Below are positions 40,246 to 49,470 of a stretch of DNA of 54,611 nt, in pieces. Where the stretch lies: positions 1 through 54,611 of the forward strand of contig WFNR01000058.1 of NCBI GenBank assembly GCA_015488485.1. Direction: 5' to 3'. The position numbers and the translations under genes are program-made. The DNA is from Cyclobacteriaceae bacterium. Its GTDB lineage: Bacteria; Bacteroidota; Bacteroidia; Cytophagales; Cyclobacteriaceae. Under the pieces are notes generated by a model. It had not been told where the DNA came from, made no database searches, and saw only the letters and a list, made by a program, of their open reading frames with translations. The stretch's first letter is position 1; each line of letters starts with the position of its first letter.

Positions 40246-40902
40246 ATGAATTTCACAGAAATAAAAGCACAAATTTTAGCCTACCGGCAGGCCGGTAAAA
40301 AGTACTTTACCACTTCTTCGTTCCAGTCGCACAGCCTGGTATTGTTGCATATGCTCAGCCGTATTGACCGGGACATCCCGGTAGTGTTTATCAACACCGG
40401 GTTTCATTTTCCGGCTACCCTGAAATTCCGCGATGCCGTAATGGCCTCTTTTGGCCTGCGACATTTAATTGACCTGCAATCGGCAGTGCCCAGGAGTTTG
40501 CAGAAGGGTAGCAATGGCCGTCTGCTTTTTGCCACCGATCCTGATTATTGCTGTTATGTTAATAAAACCGAGCCGTTACACAATCTTTTACGTTCTTATG
40601 ACGTGTGGATAAACGGGGTGCGGGCCGATCAGAGCGAGGTACGTAAGGCCATGCAAACGGAACAGGAGGCGCCCAATGGGGCCATCCGGTTTCATCCTAT
40701 GCTTGACTGGACCGGTAAAATGATTTATGAATATCGGCAGCAATACGATTTGCCGGCCCACCCGCTGGAGGCCCAGGGCTATTTAAGTATTGGTTGTGAA
40801 CCCTGTACCCGCAAAATTGATCCGGCCATGACCGAGCGGGAGGTGCGCTGGTATGGTTTAAATAAAACGGAGTGTGGCTTACACACCGATTTGCTAAAAT
40901 GA
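40246..40902 (+). CDS. cysH: Phosphoadenylyl-/adenylyl-sulfate reductase family protein
   Basis: 218 residues from ATG 40246, preceded by TAAGG. It has the PP-loop-like N-terminus TTSSFQSHSLVLLHML, then FINTGFHFPATLKFRD. Two Cys pairs, YCCYVNKTEPL and GCEPCTRK, match the ligands of the [4Fe-4S] cluster of assimilatory APS reductases. The catalytic Cys is in the C-terminal ECGLH. It should reduce activated sulfate to sulfite using thioredoxin. The cluster cysteines favour APS as substrate. The stop overlaps the epimerase start (ATGA). No ATP sulfurylase or sulfite reductase gene is adjacent, so the destination of the sulfite is open. Confidence 0.88.
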   Translation: MNFTEIKAQILAYRQAGKKYFTTSSFQSHSLVLLHMLSRIDRDIPVVFINTGFHFPATLKFRDAVMASFGLRHLIDLQSAVPRSLQKGSNGRLLFATDPDYCCYVNKTEPLHNLLRSYDVWINGVRADQSEVRKAMQTEQEAPNGAIRFHPMLDWTGKMIYEYRQQYDLPAHPLEAQGYLSIGCEPCTRKIDPAMTEREVRWYGLNKTECGLHTDLLK

Positions 40903-41819
40903 AGGTTTTAATTACAGGCGGGGCCGGTTATGTTGGCACAAAACTGGTTAAACAACTGGCCGCCAATGATTTGGTTACCGGTATTCTTGTTTACGACAAC
41001 CTGAGCCGGGGGAATTATAACTTGTTTCTTGGTGAGCGTATTGTTAATGGCGCCAAAATCAGGTTTGTGCAGGGCGATATTCTCGATAGCCGGCTGCTGC
41101 GTAAATCGTTGCAGGGAATTGACATGGTTTATCATCTGGCGGCCAAGGTAACTACCCCTTTTGCCAATACCGATCCCCACTTTTATGAGCAAACCAACCA
41201 TTGGGGCACGGCAGAGCTGGTGTATGCCATTGAAGATAGTGATGTACAGCAGCTCATTCACCTTAGCAGCACCAGCGTTTACGGGAGCTCGGATGGGGAG
41301 GTAACCGAAGACAGCCCCTTAAACCCGAAAACATTTTACGGGGTAGCCAAAAGGCGGGCCGAAGAGCATGTGTTGCGGCTGGTGGCCAAAGACCGGGCCG
41401 TCATAATCCGTTCGGGCAATGTTTACGGTTACAGCAAAAGTATGCGCTTTGATGCGGTGATCAATAAATTTGTTTTCGAAACCAATTTCCACAACCGTAT
41501 AACCATCCAGGGTTCGGGCAGGCAATACCGGGCGTTCATTCATGTAAACGACCTGGTTTATAACCTGGGTTTGCTGATTTCGCAGAAAGTACCGGCCGAT
41601 GTATATAATATGGTAGCCAAAAACCTGTCGGTATTGGATTTGGTGGATGTTTTGCAGGAACTGCGGCCATCGCTGGAATTTCTCTTTGTTGACCAGCACC
41701 TGGAGCTAAGGAACATCAGGGTCAATCCTGACCTGAAACTGGCCAACCACCTGCCGCTGGCCAAACCACAGGCCTTAAAAGAGGAAATTGCCGTTTTTCT
41801 TGATAATTTCTCTTATTGA
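40899..41819 (+). CDS. NAD-dependent epimerase/dehydratase (extended SDR)
   Basis: 306 residues from ATG 40899. It has the Rossmann motif VLITGGAGYVGTKL, then DNLSRGNYNLF (NAD ribose site), YHLAAKVTTPF, the catalytic Ser in LSSTSVYGSS and FYGVAKRRAEEH (YxxxK). RSGNVYGYSKSMRFDAVINKF and the RAFIHVNDLVY segment are typical of nucleotide-sugar epimerases such as UDP-glucose 4-epimerase. The exact sugar is unknown. Translational coupling to a sulfate reductase is unusual; enzymes of this superfamily that use sulfite (UDP-sulfoquinovose synthase) exist, but assignment to that reaction is speculation. Confidence 0.85.
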   Translation: MKVLITGGAGYVGTKLVKQLAANDLVTGILVYDNLSRGNYNLFLGERIVNGAKIRFVQGDILDSRLLRKSLQGIDMVYHLAAKVTTPFANTDPHFYEQTNHWGTAELVYAIEDSDVQQLIHLSSTSVYGSSDGEVTEDSPLNPKTFYGVAKRRAEEHVLRLVAKDRAVIIRSGNVYGYSKSMRFDAVINKFVFETNFHNRITIQGSGRQYRAFIHVNDLVYNLGLLISQKVPADVYNMVAKNLSVLDLVDVLQELRPSLEFLFVDQHLELRNIRVNPDLKLANHLPLAKPQALKEEIAVFLDNFSY

Positions 41820-41910
41820 GTTTGGCATTAGTGCCGGACCGTTAATACGGGATTAAAAAAGAATGTTTTGACCATGGTGTCTTGGAGGAGTACTATTTTA
41901 TCATCAGATG

Positions 41911-41938
41911 TTGCTTGTGTAAAGAATAACTATATTTG
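41911..41938 (+). promoter_or_regulatory. Promoter of the small outer-membrane protein: TTG, 17-nt spacer, TATATTTG
   Basis: TTG at 41911-41913 and TATATTTG at 41931-41938, leaving a leader of about 50 nt to ATG 41994. Confidence 0.55.
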
Positions 41939-41993
41939 TGCTTTGCCTGTGGTAACAGGTAAGATACACGTATAACCTTATAATGAGAAGATT

Positions 41994-42434
41994 ATGAAAA
42001 GACTATTTTTGTTAACGGCTGTGGCAGCCAGTATGTTATTTTTGACCAATAATGTCAGGGCTCAGGAGGTTGGTGTGAGGTTTGGTCAGGTTGTTGGTGG
42101 CAATGTAGCCATCGATGCTATGTTTAGTGCGGGTGAATTTAGCCGGATCCATGCCGATGTTTCTTTTGGTAATGGAGTTGGTGCGGAAGCACTATGGGAT
42201 TTTCTGTATCGCCCCCTTGGTGGCGAAGCCTTCAATTGGTATGTGGGTGTTGGCCCTTCTTTGTTAATCAGCAGCCCGTTTTTGCTTGGTGTTAGTGGTG
42301 AGGTGGGTTTGGATTACCACTTTAATGGTGCTCCGATTGCCATAGGTGTTGATTGGCGGCCTACGATTTGGATTATAGAAACTACTGATTTTGCTGCTGA
42401 CGGCTTTGGTCTGAATATCCGTTACGTATTCTGA
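41994..42434 (+). CDS. Small outer-membrane beta-barrel-like protein
   Basis: 146 residues. Signal peptide MKRLFLLTAVAASMLFLTNNVRAQ. The mature part alternates polar and hydrophobic residues with many Gly (VGVRFGQVVGGNVAIDAMF, FNWYVGVGPSLLISS, VGLDYHFNGAPIAIGVDWRP) and ends GFGLNIRYVF with a terminal Phe, the usual end of a barrel recognised by the BAM machinery. Probably an eight-stranded or smaller barrel. Function unknown. Confidence 0.8.
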   Translation: MKRLFLLTAVAASMLFLTNNVRAQEVGVRFGQVVGGNVAIDAMFSAGEFSRIHADVSFGNGVGAEALWDFLYRPLGGEAFNWYVGVGPSLLISSPFLLGVSGEVGLDYHFNGAPIAIGVDWRPTIWIIETTDFAADGFGLNIRYVF

Positions 42435-42476
42435 CAATAAGATTATTCCAATCAATTGATGCACGCTGCCCGGCCG

Positions 42477-43400
42477 CTATTTGTTTACCGGTTGGGTAGC
42501 GTGTATTTTTTGCACCTCAATAATCAGATTGCCCTGTTCGTCAACATACGAGGCCGGGGCGAATTCATGATCAACCAGTATTTCACTACCCAGGTACGAA
42601 TAACGGGCATGCACATGCTGTGAAAAAGTATCGTCAAAGGCTTTAAGCTGGATGATGATTTCCAATTCTTCCTCAGCGATATTATCCAGATTTATCCGGC
42701 TCAGCGGACTGTCATCGTCTATAGGATGCACGAGCGTCCAGGTGCCGGGAAAAAACTCAATCCTGTCAATCTCCAGCTTAAGCCGGTAGTATTTGCGTTT
42801 CTCTTCACCGTGGTCTTTGGCATGCATGGTGAGCGATACGCTGGCGTACACTTCCAGCAAGTCGCTTTTGCGCAGATTTACCGTGCGAAACATCAGCGCC
42901 TTACCGTTTTTGTAAGGGGCTATTACGGCATTTTTGCTGAATAAAAGGCGCAGAGAGGGTTTGGCAAAACGGCCATAAAGCAGGCCGGTAATAATGGCCA
43001 TCACCATCAGGCCGACATATAGCTCGAGAACAGCAATAAAATTGGCTACCTTGCCAAAAGGAGCAATATGGCCATACCCTACGGTGGTGAATGTCTGGAA
43101 GCTAAAGAAAAAAGCCTCCCCCAGATTATGCCAGAAAGTGCCGGGGCGGTTGCCCTGCAGTTGCTCCACCCCTATGGCCACGTAGGCCAGGGCAAACAAC
43201 AGGTTGAGCCCGAAAATTATCACAAAAGTAAGGGCCAGAAAGCGGCTCCATGACAGCTTCACCAGCCACTGGTAGGTGTCGCGCAGGTTGCTGGGCGTTC
43301 CCAGTTTGTGGATGTTGAAACTGCCGTCAGGGTTTACCAGCCGTTTTTCTCCCGGGCGGTATTTGCTGCCCAGCCCCGGGTCTTTCATTTGCTTGATCAT
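42477..43400 (-). CDS. Inward-rectifier (KirBac-type) potassium channel
   Basis: 307 residues from ATG 43400; the in-frame TTG at 43430 lies in the -7 box. The slide-helix region DTYQWLVKLSWSRFLALTF leads into TM1, then the pore helix and selectivity filter FQTFTTVGYGHIAP, TM2 (ALELYVGLMVMAIITGLLYGRFAKP-like, residues about 130-155) and a C-terminal immunoglobulin-like cytoplasmic domain with VNLRKSDLLEVYASVSLTMH and WTLVHPIDDDSPL. Four subunits form a K+ channel in the inner membrane. Downstream of the bacilliredoxin gene in the same direction but with its own promoter element. Confidence 0.93.
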   Translation of the reverse strand: MIKQMKDPGLGSKYRPGEKRLVNPDGSFNIHKLGTPSNLRDTYQWLVKLSWSRFLALTFVIIFGLNLLFALAYVAIGVEQLQGNRPGTFWHNLGEAFFFSFQTFTTVGYGHIAPFGKVANFIAVLELYVGLMVMAIITGLLYGRFAKPSLRLLFSKNAVIAPYKNGKALMFRTVNLRKSDLLEVYASVSLTMHAKDHGEEKRKYYRLKLEIDRIEFFPGTWTLVHPIDDDSPLSRINLDNIAEEELEIIIQLKAFDDTFSQHVHARYSYLGSEILVDHEFAPASYVDEQGNLIIEVQKIHATQPVNK

Positions 43401-43427
43401 GCCTTTGCTGAAATCGAGTGAATGATG

Positions 43428-43435
43428 CAAATATA
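43428..43435 (-). promoter_or_regulatory. -7 promoter element (TATATTTG) of the potassium-channel gene
   Basis: Exact TAnnTTTG on the minus strand, 27 nt upstream of ATG 43400; decides the start against TTG 43430. Confidence 0.5.
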
Positions 43436-43469
43436 CGGCATTGCCCGGGGTAGGACAGGCCGCCCTGCT

Positions 43470-43886
43470 CTAGCAATATTCGTCAAATACGGCTATCAGG
43501 TGGTGGGCAATCATTTCGGCATTGCGGCCCTCTATATGATGACGCTCGACAAAATGTACCAGCTCACCGTCCTTGAACAGGGCAATGGAAGGCGAAGAGG
43601 GCGGATAGGGCATGTGCATCTCGCGCACCCTGTTTACGGCCTCTACATCATTGCCGGCAAAAACGGTAGTAAGGTGATCGGGTTTTTTGGTGCTGTTGGC
43701 CAGGGCCATCAGTACACCGGGGCGTGCCGAGCCGGCCGCACAGCCGCACACCGAGTTGATAACCACCAGCGTGGTGCCCGGGTTGTTGGCAAAATGTTCA
43801 TCTACGGCTTCGGCAGTGCGCAGCTCTTTGAAGCCGTTGTCAGTTAGTTCGGCCCGCATAGGGGCTATCATAGGTTCTGGATACAT
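43470..43886 (-). CDS. BrxA/BrxB-type bacilliredoxin (YphP/YqiW family)
   Basis: 138 residues. It opens MYPEPMIAPMRAELTDNGF and has the redox motif CGC in VVINSVCGCAAGSARPG (about residues 51-53). GMEVEAVNRVREMHMPYPPSSPSIALFKDGELVHFVERHHIEGR-type sequence follows (visible parts DVEAVNRVREMHMPYPPSSP and LFKDGELVHFVERHHIEG). These thioredoxin-fold proteins remove bacillithiol or other low-molecular-weight thiols from proteins. It lies 42 nt after the DUF59 gene, with no promoter box between, so it is probably cotranscribed with the suf genes, fitting an oxidative-stress setting. Confidence 0.93.
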   Translation of the reverse strand: MYPEPMIAPMRAELTDNGFKELRTAEAVDEHFANNPGTTLVVINSVCGCAAGSARPGVLMALANSTKKPDHLTTVFAGNDVEAVNRVREMHMPYPPSSPSIALFKDGELVHFVERHHIEGRNAEMIAHHLIAVFDEYC

Positions 43887-43928
43887 AATATAGCGGATTT
43901 TATGTTAATACTTCATTTTTGTTTCTGA

Positions 43929-44288
43929 CTAAAGGAAACCAAGCTGCAGCTTGGCGGCCTCCGACATCATTTCCTGGCTGTAGGGCGGGTCGAAGGTGAT
44001 CTCGACCTTTACATCATTTACACCTGGTATGGCCTTTACCTTGGCCTGCACCTCATCGGGTATTACCTCGGCTGCCGGGCACGAGGGTGAGGTCAGGGTC
44101 ATCAGGATATAGACATTGTTGATCGGGTACACATTTATTTCATAAATAAGCCCCAGCTCGTATATATCTACCGGTATTTCCGGATCATATACGGTTTTAA
44201 GCGCTTCTATTACCTTGTCGCGCAAGGTCATGCCGTTGTCGGCAGGCTCTTCTGCCTGGGGCGCCTGTTGTTTGTTGTCGTCAGCCAT
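43929..44288 (-). CDS. SufT-like DUF59 (MIP18 family) Fe-S assembly protein
   Basis: 119 residues. After a low-complexity acidic N-terminus (DDNKQQAPQAEEPADNG) the DUF59 domain reads VIEALKTVYDPEIPVDIYELGLIYEI, LMTLTSPSCPAAEVIPDEVQ with the conserved Cys, and VEITFDPPYSQEMMSE. Members assist maturation or transfer of Fe-S clusters. It overlaps sufE by 8 nt and closes the suf cluster. Confidence 0.92.
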   Translation of the reverse strand: MADDNKQQAPQAEEPADNGMTLRDKVIEALKTVYDPEIPVDIYELGLIYEINVYPINNVYILMTLTSPSCPAAEVIPDEVQAKVKAIPGVNDVKVEITFDPPYSQEMMSEAAKLQLGFL

Positions 44289-44724
44289 TTTCTTTACTTG
44301 CTTCTTTAGTTTTAAAACCCAGGGCGTATAGTTTCATCTGCTTAATCATGGCGTTCAATCCGTTGGAGCGCTGCGAACCGATAAGCTGGTGCATGCCTAT
44401 CCGCTGGATGAAGTCGAGGTCAGCATCCAGTATCTCATCGGGGGTATGGCCGGAGAGCACCCTTACCAGCAGGCTTATCAGCCCGCGGGTGATATCGGTA
44501 TTGCTGTCGGCCTGGTAATACACCTTGCCGTCACGCATTTCGGCATGCAACCACACTTTCGACTGGCAACCTTTTATCAGGTTCTCGTCTTTCTTATATT
44601 CTTCCGGCAGGGGCGCCATCTTATCGCCCAGCTCCATCAGGTAGAACAGGGTAGCCTCGCGGTCATCGGCCAGCAGGGCAAATTCCTCCACGATGTCGTT
44701 CTGTATGTCTTTGATACTGCTCAT
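44281..44724 (-). CDS. sufE: SufE cysteine desulfurase activator
   Basis: 147 residues. SufE motifs are LADDREATLFYLMELG, LPEEYKKDENLIKGCQSKVWLHAEM (sulfur-accepting Cys in GCQSKVW) and RGLISLLVRVLSGHTPDEIL. It accepts persulfide sulfur from SufS and passes it to the SufBCD scaffold. It overlaps sufS by 4 nt (ATGA). Confidence 0.95.
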   Translation of the reverse strand: MSSIKDIQNDIVEEFALLADDREATLFYLMELGDKMAPLPEEYKKDENLIKGCQSKVWLHAEMRDGKVYYQADSNTDITRGLISLLVRVLSGHTPDEILDADLDFIQRIGMHQLIGSQRSNGLNAMIKQMKLYALGFKTKEASKENG

Positions 44725-45971
44725 TTTCTTTTGCGTTGGGCTATGCGGCTTACCGCCTGTATCAGGCGGTCCACCTCTTCGCTGGTGTTGTACACGGCAA
44801 ACGAGGCCCTTACCGTGCCTTCAATGCCGTAGCGTGCCACCAATGGCATGGTGCAATGGTGGCCGGTGCGTACGGCTATGCCCAGGGCATCGAGCATCAT
44901 GCCGGTGTCAAAAGGATGTAGGCCGTCAATATTGAATGAGAGCACGCCTACCTTGTGGGCGGCCGTACCTACCAGGGTAACCCCCTCGTTGGCCTGCAGG
45001 CCCTCAGTGGCTTGCTTCAGCAGGGCGGCTTCATGGCGGGCTATATTTTCCAGGCCCAGCTCCTTGACAAAAGCAATGGCCTCCCGAAAAGCAATGACAT
45101 CGGCAATATTGGGTGTGCCGGCTTCAAATTTGAAAGGAATATCGTTATAAGTGGTTTTGGCGAAGGTAACCTCACTGATCATTTCTCCGCCTCCCTGATA
45201 GGGCGGCATGGCTTCCAACACTTCCCTCTTGCCGTACAAAATACCTACCCCGGTAGGGCCGTACATCTTGTGAGCCGAAGCTGCCAGAAAATCGCAGTCC
45301 AGTTCCTGTACATCCACCAGGCTGTGCGGCAACGCCTGGGCGGCATCGAGCAGTACGCGGGCGCCCTGCTTGTGGGCGGTTGCGGTCATCTCCTTTACCG
45401 GGTTTACCGTACCCAGCGTGTTGGAGGCCATGCAAATGGCTACCAGGGCCGTGTTTTCGTCCAGCAGGCGTTCGTAGTCCGCCAGGTCCAGCTCACCGTT
45501 ATCCTGTACCGGCAGCACCCGCAGTTCGGCACCGGTTTCTTCGCACAACATTTGCCAGGGCACGATATTGGAGTGGTGCTCCATACCGCTGATGATTATA
45601 TTTTGTCCCTTGCCGACAAAAGTACGGCCAAAGGTGGCGGCCACCAGATTAATGCTTTCCGAAGTGCCCTTGGTAAAAATAATTTCTTCTTTTTCCGGGG
45701 CGTTGATCAGTTCCTGCACTGCCTGCCGGGTAGCCTCAAAGGCCTCGGTGGCTTCCTGGGCCAGGGTGTGCACCCCGCGGTGGATGTTGGCATTGTAATG
45801 ACTGTAGTAATGCGAAAGGGCATCGATTACCTGCTGTGGCTTCTGCGTGGTAGCGGCATTGTCCAGGTAGGTGAGCGGGTAGCCGTTTACCTCACGCTGC
45901 AGCACCGGAAACCGGCTGCGCAGGGCAGTTACATCAAGTGTGGCAGGGCCGGTGTGTAAGGTAGCAGGCAT
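44721..45971 (-). CDS. sufS: Cysteine desulfurase SufS
   Basis: 416 residues. Group II desulfurase features are YLDNAATTQKPQQVI, NIHRGVHTLAQEAT, SGMEHHSNIVPWQ, the PLP lysine in FLAASAHKMYGPTGVGILYGK, and the catalytic Cys in AVRTGHHCTMPLV, ending with TVRASFAVYNTSEEVDRLI. It removes sulfur from L-cysteine as enzyme-bound persulfide. It shares one base with the end of sufD. Confidence 0.96.
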   Translation of the reverse strand: MPATLHTGPATLDVTALRSRFPVLQREVNGYPLTYLDNAATTQKPQQVIDALSHYYSHYNANIHRGVHTLAQEATEAFEATRQAVQELINAPEKEEIIFTKGTSESINLVAATFGRTFVGKGQNIIISGMEHHSNIVPWQMLCEETGAELRVLPVQDNGELDLADYERLLDENTALVAICMASNTLGTVNPVKEMTATAHKQGARVLLDAAQALPHSLVDVQELDCDFLAASAHKMYGPTGVGILYGKREVLEAMPPYQGGGEMISEVTFAKTTYNDIPFKFEAGTPNIADVIAFREAIAFVKELGLENIARHEAALLKQATEGLQANEGVTLVGTAAHKVGVLSFNIDGLHPFDTGMMLDALGIAVRTGHHCTMPLVARYGIEGTVRASFAVYNTSEEVDRLIQAVSRIAQRKRK

Positions 45972-47227
45972 CAGTCGGGTAGTTTGCTGTCAAGTATTTC
46001 TTCCAGATATTCACGCAGCTCCTCAATAGCTAGTTTTTCAATTATCTCTTCGGCAAATGCCCGGAGCAATAACTTGCGGGCGCTGGCTTCATCCAGACCG
46101 CGGGCACGCAGGTAAAAGAGCTGTTCTTTGTCTATCTGGCCGGTGGTACAGCCATGCGAGCACTTTACATCATCAGCCCAGATCTCCAGTTGCGGCTTGG
46201 TGTTGATGGTGGCGCTGTCATCCAGCAGAATATTTTTATTCGACTGGAAAGCATTGGTCTTTTGTGCCCCAGGGCGTACAAACACCTTGCCGTTGAACAC
46301 CCCGGTGGTATCAGCCGCCAGGATGCCCTTATACAGCTCGTTGCTGTTGCAATGCGGTACCCGATGGTCCACAGCCGTGTGGTGGTCTATCAGGCCGTTG
46401 GCCTCCGGCAAATACAGGCCATACAGATGCGCTTCGGCATGCTCACCTTGCAGGCCGATATACAGGTTGTTGCGTATCATGCGCCCGCCCAGGCCGATAT
46501 TGATAGTATTGTAGCTGGCAGAGTCAGCCACCTGAACAAGCGTGTGATCCAGGCGGGTGGTGCTCAGGGTATCGAGGCCTACCTTGATATGGTTGAGGCG
46601 GGCGTGGCGTGCTACCTGCAGGTGGATAGCCGCGTTGACAAAGCCCTGGTTGGCCCCTTCGCTGCTGAATACCTCTACCAGGGTAAATTGGCTGTTTTCT
46701 TCGGCTTGTATATAATGAGCCGGAGCCGCCATTACCTTGCCGCGGGCGGTATCGGTAAGGTGTAGGATATACAGCGGGCTGGCCGGGGCGCTGCCGGTTG
46801 CAATGGTAATCTGAACGCCTGATTTTGTCAAAGCCCGGTTGAGATCCAGATAGCGATCACTAAAGGCCGGCTTATCCCAGGCGGTTGGTTGGCTGCCACT
46901 GCTCAGCGGGGTCACCTTTATCATTTGGTCTTGCGGCAGGCGGCTCAGGTGCGGGGCATATTCGCCATTGATAAAAACCACCAGTTGCTCAGCCTCAGCC
47001 AGGATGCCGGCCACCGGCAGGGTAGTGGTCTCGGTAGCCGGATTGGCAGTAAAATCGGCAAATTCTTTGTCCAGCAAGCGGCTGACGGGCGTATAGCGGT
47101 ACTCTTCGTGTTTGCGATCGGGTAGTCCGCTGGCCGCCAGTTTTTGCAGTAACTCCCTGCGCGGCTTGTCGCTAGCCGGCACTTGCCGGTCGAATACCTC
47201 CAGAATATTGTTTTGCTGTACTTCCAT
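45971..47227 (-). CDS. sufD: Fe-S cluster assembly protein SufD
   Basis: 418 residues. The beta-helix core characteristic of SufB/SufD is seen in LVEVFSSEGANQGFVNAAIHLQVA, GLDTLSTTRLDHTLVQV, LGGRMIRNNLYIGLQGEHAEAHLYG, and KTNAFQSNKNILLDDSATINTKPQLEIWADDVKCSHGCTTGQID (positions about 330-370), with KLLLRAFAEEIIEKL at the end. It forms the SufB-C2-D scaffold. It shares one base with sufC. Confidence 0.94.
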   Translation of the reverse strand: MEVQQNNILEVFDRQVPASDKPRRELLQKLAASGLPDRKHEEYRYTPVSRLLDKEFADFTANPATETTTLPVAGILAEAEQLVVFINGEYAPHLSRLPQDQMIKVTPLSSGSQPTAWDKPAFSDRYLDLNRALTKSGVQITIATGSAPASPLYILHLTDTARGKVMAAPAHYIQAEENSQFTLVEVFSSEGANQGFVNAAIHLQVARHARLNHIKVGLDTLSTTRLDHTLVQVADSASYNTINIGLGGRMIRNNLYIGLQGEHAEAHLYGLYLPEANGLIDHHTAVDHRVPHCNSNELYKGILAADTTGVFNGKVFVRPGAQKTNAFQSNKNILLDDSATINTKPQLEIWADDVKCSHGCTTGQIDKEQLFYLRARGLDEASARKLLLRAFAEEIIEKLAIEELREYLEEILDSKLPD

Positions 47228-47988
47228 CAGGCCGATACTTGTTCTTCCTTAATCCAGTCGTAGCCCTTTTCTTCCAGTTCCAGGGCCAGCTCCTTATCAC
47301 CGCTTTTCACGATTTTGCCCTTGTAGAGCACATGCACATGGTCGGGCACGATGTAGTCGAGCAGGCGCTGGTAGTGGGTGATGACGATGGTGGCGTTGTC
47401 GGGGCTTTTCAGGGCATTCACCCCATGAGCCACAATACGCAGGGCATCGATATCGAGGCCGGAGTCGGTTTCATCCAATATAGCCAGTTTGGGCTCCAGC
47501 ATGGCCATCTGAAAGATCTCGTTACGCTTTTTCTCACCACCGGAAAAGCCCTCATTCAGCGATCTGCGCAACAGGGACTGGTCAATTTCCACCAGCTTCA
47601 TTTTTTCTTTCATGATTTTGAGAAATTCCACGGCATCCAGCTCGGGCAGGCCGCGGTACTGGCGTACCTGGTTGACGGCCGCCTTCAGGAAGTTGGTGGT
47701 GCTGACACCGGGTATCTCTACCGGGTATTGAAAGGCCAGAAACAGGCCGGCCCGGGCACGGTCTTCGGGCGCCATCTCCAGCAGGTCTTGTCCATCAAAC
47801 AATACCTTGCCCTCATCTACCTCATATTCTTCACGACCGGCCAGTACCGAGGCCAGGGTGCTTTTACCCGAGCCATTGGGGCCCATAATGGCGTGTACTT
47901 CGCCTGCATTTACTTCCAGGTCTATGCCTTTCAGGATTTGCTGGCCTTCTACCGAGGCCTTCAGGTTTTCTATTTTTAATAAACTCAT
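47227..47988 (-). CDS. sufC: Fe-S cluster assembly ATPase SufC
   Basis: 253 residues. ABC ATPase motifs are Walker [10 protein letters not shown] (about residues 36-44), the Q-loop [13 protein letters not shown] typical of SufC, the signature [18 protein letters not shown] and Walker [20 protein letters not shown]. It powers assembly on the SufBD scaffold. It follows sufB by 12 nt. Confidence 0.97.
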   Translation of the reverse strand: MSLLKIENLKASVEGQQILKGIDLEVNAGEVHAIMGPNGSGKSTLASVLAGREEYEVDEGKVLFDGQDLLEMAPEDRARAGLFLAFQYPVEIPGVSTTNFLKAAVNQVRQYRGLPELDAVEFLKIMKEKMKLVEIDQSLLRRSLNEGFSGGEKKRNEIFQMAMLEPKLAILDETDSGLDIDALRIVAHGVNALKSPDNATIVITHYQRLLDYIVPDHVHVLYKGKIVKSGDKELALELEEKGYDWIKEEQVSA

Positions 47989-48000
47989 GCTTATTCGTTT

Positions 48001-49446
48001 TTATCCTACGCTGCCTTCGAGGGTGAGTGCCAGCAGCTTTTGTGCTTCTACGGCAAACTCCATGGGCAGCTTGTTCAACACTTCTTTTGAAAAACCATTC
48101 ACTATCAGCGCAATAGCTTCTTCGGTATCGAGGCCACGCTGATTGCAGTAAAAAATCTGATCTTCACCGATTTTGGAGGTGGTAGCTTCGTGCTCTACCT
48201 GGGCGCTGTGATTTTTTACCTGGATATAAGGGAAGGTATGGGCACCACAGTCGGAGCCCAGCAGCAGCGAGTCGCACTGCGAGAAATTACGTGCGTTGCT
48301 GGCCCGCTTACTGATATCCACCAGACCGCGGTAGCTGTTCTGACTCTTGCCGGCCGAAATACCCTTGGATACGATGCGACTTTTGGTGTTCTTGCCCAGG
48401 TGGATCATCTTGGTGCCGGTATCGGCCTGCTGGTGGTTGTTGGTTACCGCCACCGAATAAAACTCGCCAATAGAGTTGTCGCCTTTCAGAATGCAGCTGG
48501 GGTATTTCCAGGTTACGGCCGAGCCGGTTTCTACCTGCGTCCAGGAGAGCTTGGCATTGTCACCGGCACAGATACCGCGCTTGGTTACGAAGTTGTAAAT
48601 GCCGCCTTTGCCTTCCTTATCGCCTGGGTACCAGTTTTGTACGGTCGAGTATTTTACTTCGGCATCTTTGTGCACGTATATCTCCACTACCGCAGCATGC
48701 AGTTGGTTTTCATCGCGCATGGGGGCAGTGCAACCTTCCAGATAGCTTACATAGGCGCCTTCATCGGCAATGATGAGGGTGCGCTCAAACTGCCCGGTAT
48801 TGGCGGCATTGATGCGGAAATAAGTAGATAGCTCCATCGGGCAATGTACGCCCTTGGGGATGTAACAGAAAGAGCCGTCACTAAACACGGCTGAGTTGAG
48901 GGCGGCAAAGAAGTTGTCGGTGGGCGGCACTACCGAGCCCAGATATTGGCGTACCAGATCGGGGTGGTCTTTTACGGCCTCGCTGAATGAGCAGAAGATA
49001 ATGCCCAGTTCGGCCAGGGTTTCCTTAAAGGTGGTGGCCACACTCACACTATCGAGCACGGCATCTACGGCTACTCCGGTCAGACGCTTTTGCTCTTCCA
49101 GGCTGATGCCCAGCTTTTCAAAAGTCTCACGCAGCTCGGGGTCTACCTCGTCCAGGCTGTTCAGCTTCTTTTTTTGCTTGGGCGCGGCATAGTAAATGAT
49201 ATCCTGGTAGTCCACCTTTTGGTAAGTAACGTTGGCCCAGGTAGGCTCGTGCATTTGTTGCCAGTGGCGAAAAGCCTTCAGGCGCCATTCCAACAGCCAT
49301 TCAGGTTCCTCTTTCTTTTTGGAAATAAACCTGATGATCTCCTCATTGAGCCCTTTGGGAGCCTGATCCATTTCCAGATCTACCGACCACCCGTGCTCAT
49401 ATTCTTTTGAAGTAAACTCCTCTAATATTTGATCATCCTTACTCAT
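48001..49446 (-). CDS. sufB: Fe-S cluster assembly protein SufB
   Basis: 481 residues. Signatures are [62 protein letters not shown]-type text (visible as [20 protein letters not shown]), [22 protein letters not shown] and [22 protein letters not shown], then [20 protein letters not shown]. It is the scaffold on which the cluster is built, and the first gene of the operon sufB-C-D-S-E-DUF59, probably also including the bacilliredoxin gene. Confidence 0.97.
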   Translation of the reverse strand: MSKDDQILEEFTSKEYEHGWSVDLEMDQAPKGLNEEIIRFISKKKEEPEWLLEWRLKAFRHWQQMHEPTWANVTYQKVDYQDIIYYAAPKQKKKLNSLDEVDPELRETFEKLGISLEEQKRLTGVAVDAVLDSVSVATTFKETLAELGIIFCSFSEAVKDHPDLVRQYLGSVVPPTDNFFAALNSAVFSDGSFCYIPKGVHCPMELSTYFRINAANTGQFERTLIIADEGAYVSYLEGCTAPMRDENQLHAAVVEIYVHKDAEVKYSTVQNWYPGDKEGKGGIYNFVTKRGICAGDNAKLSWTQVETGSAVTWKYPSCILKGDNSIGEFYSVAVTNNHQQADTGTKMIHLGKNTKSRIVSKGISAGKSQNSYRGLVDISKRASNARNFSQCDSLLLGSDCGAHTFPYIQVKNHSAQVEHEATTSKIGEDQIFYCNQRGLDTEEAIALIVNGFSKEVLNKLPMEFAVEAQKLLALTLEGSVG

Positions 49447-49470
49447 GCCGATTTTTCATAGTATAGCACA

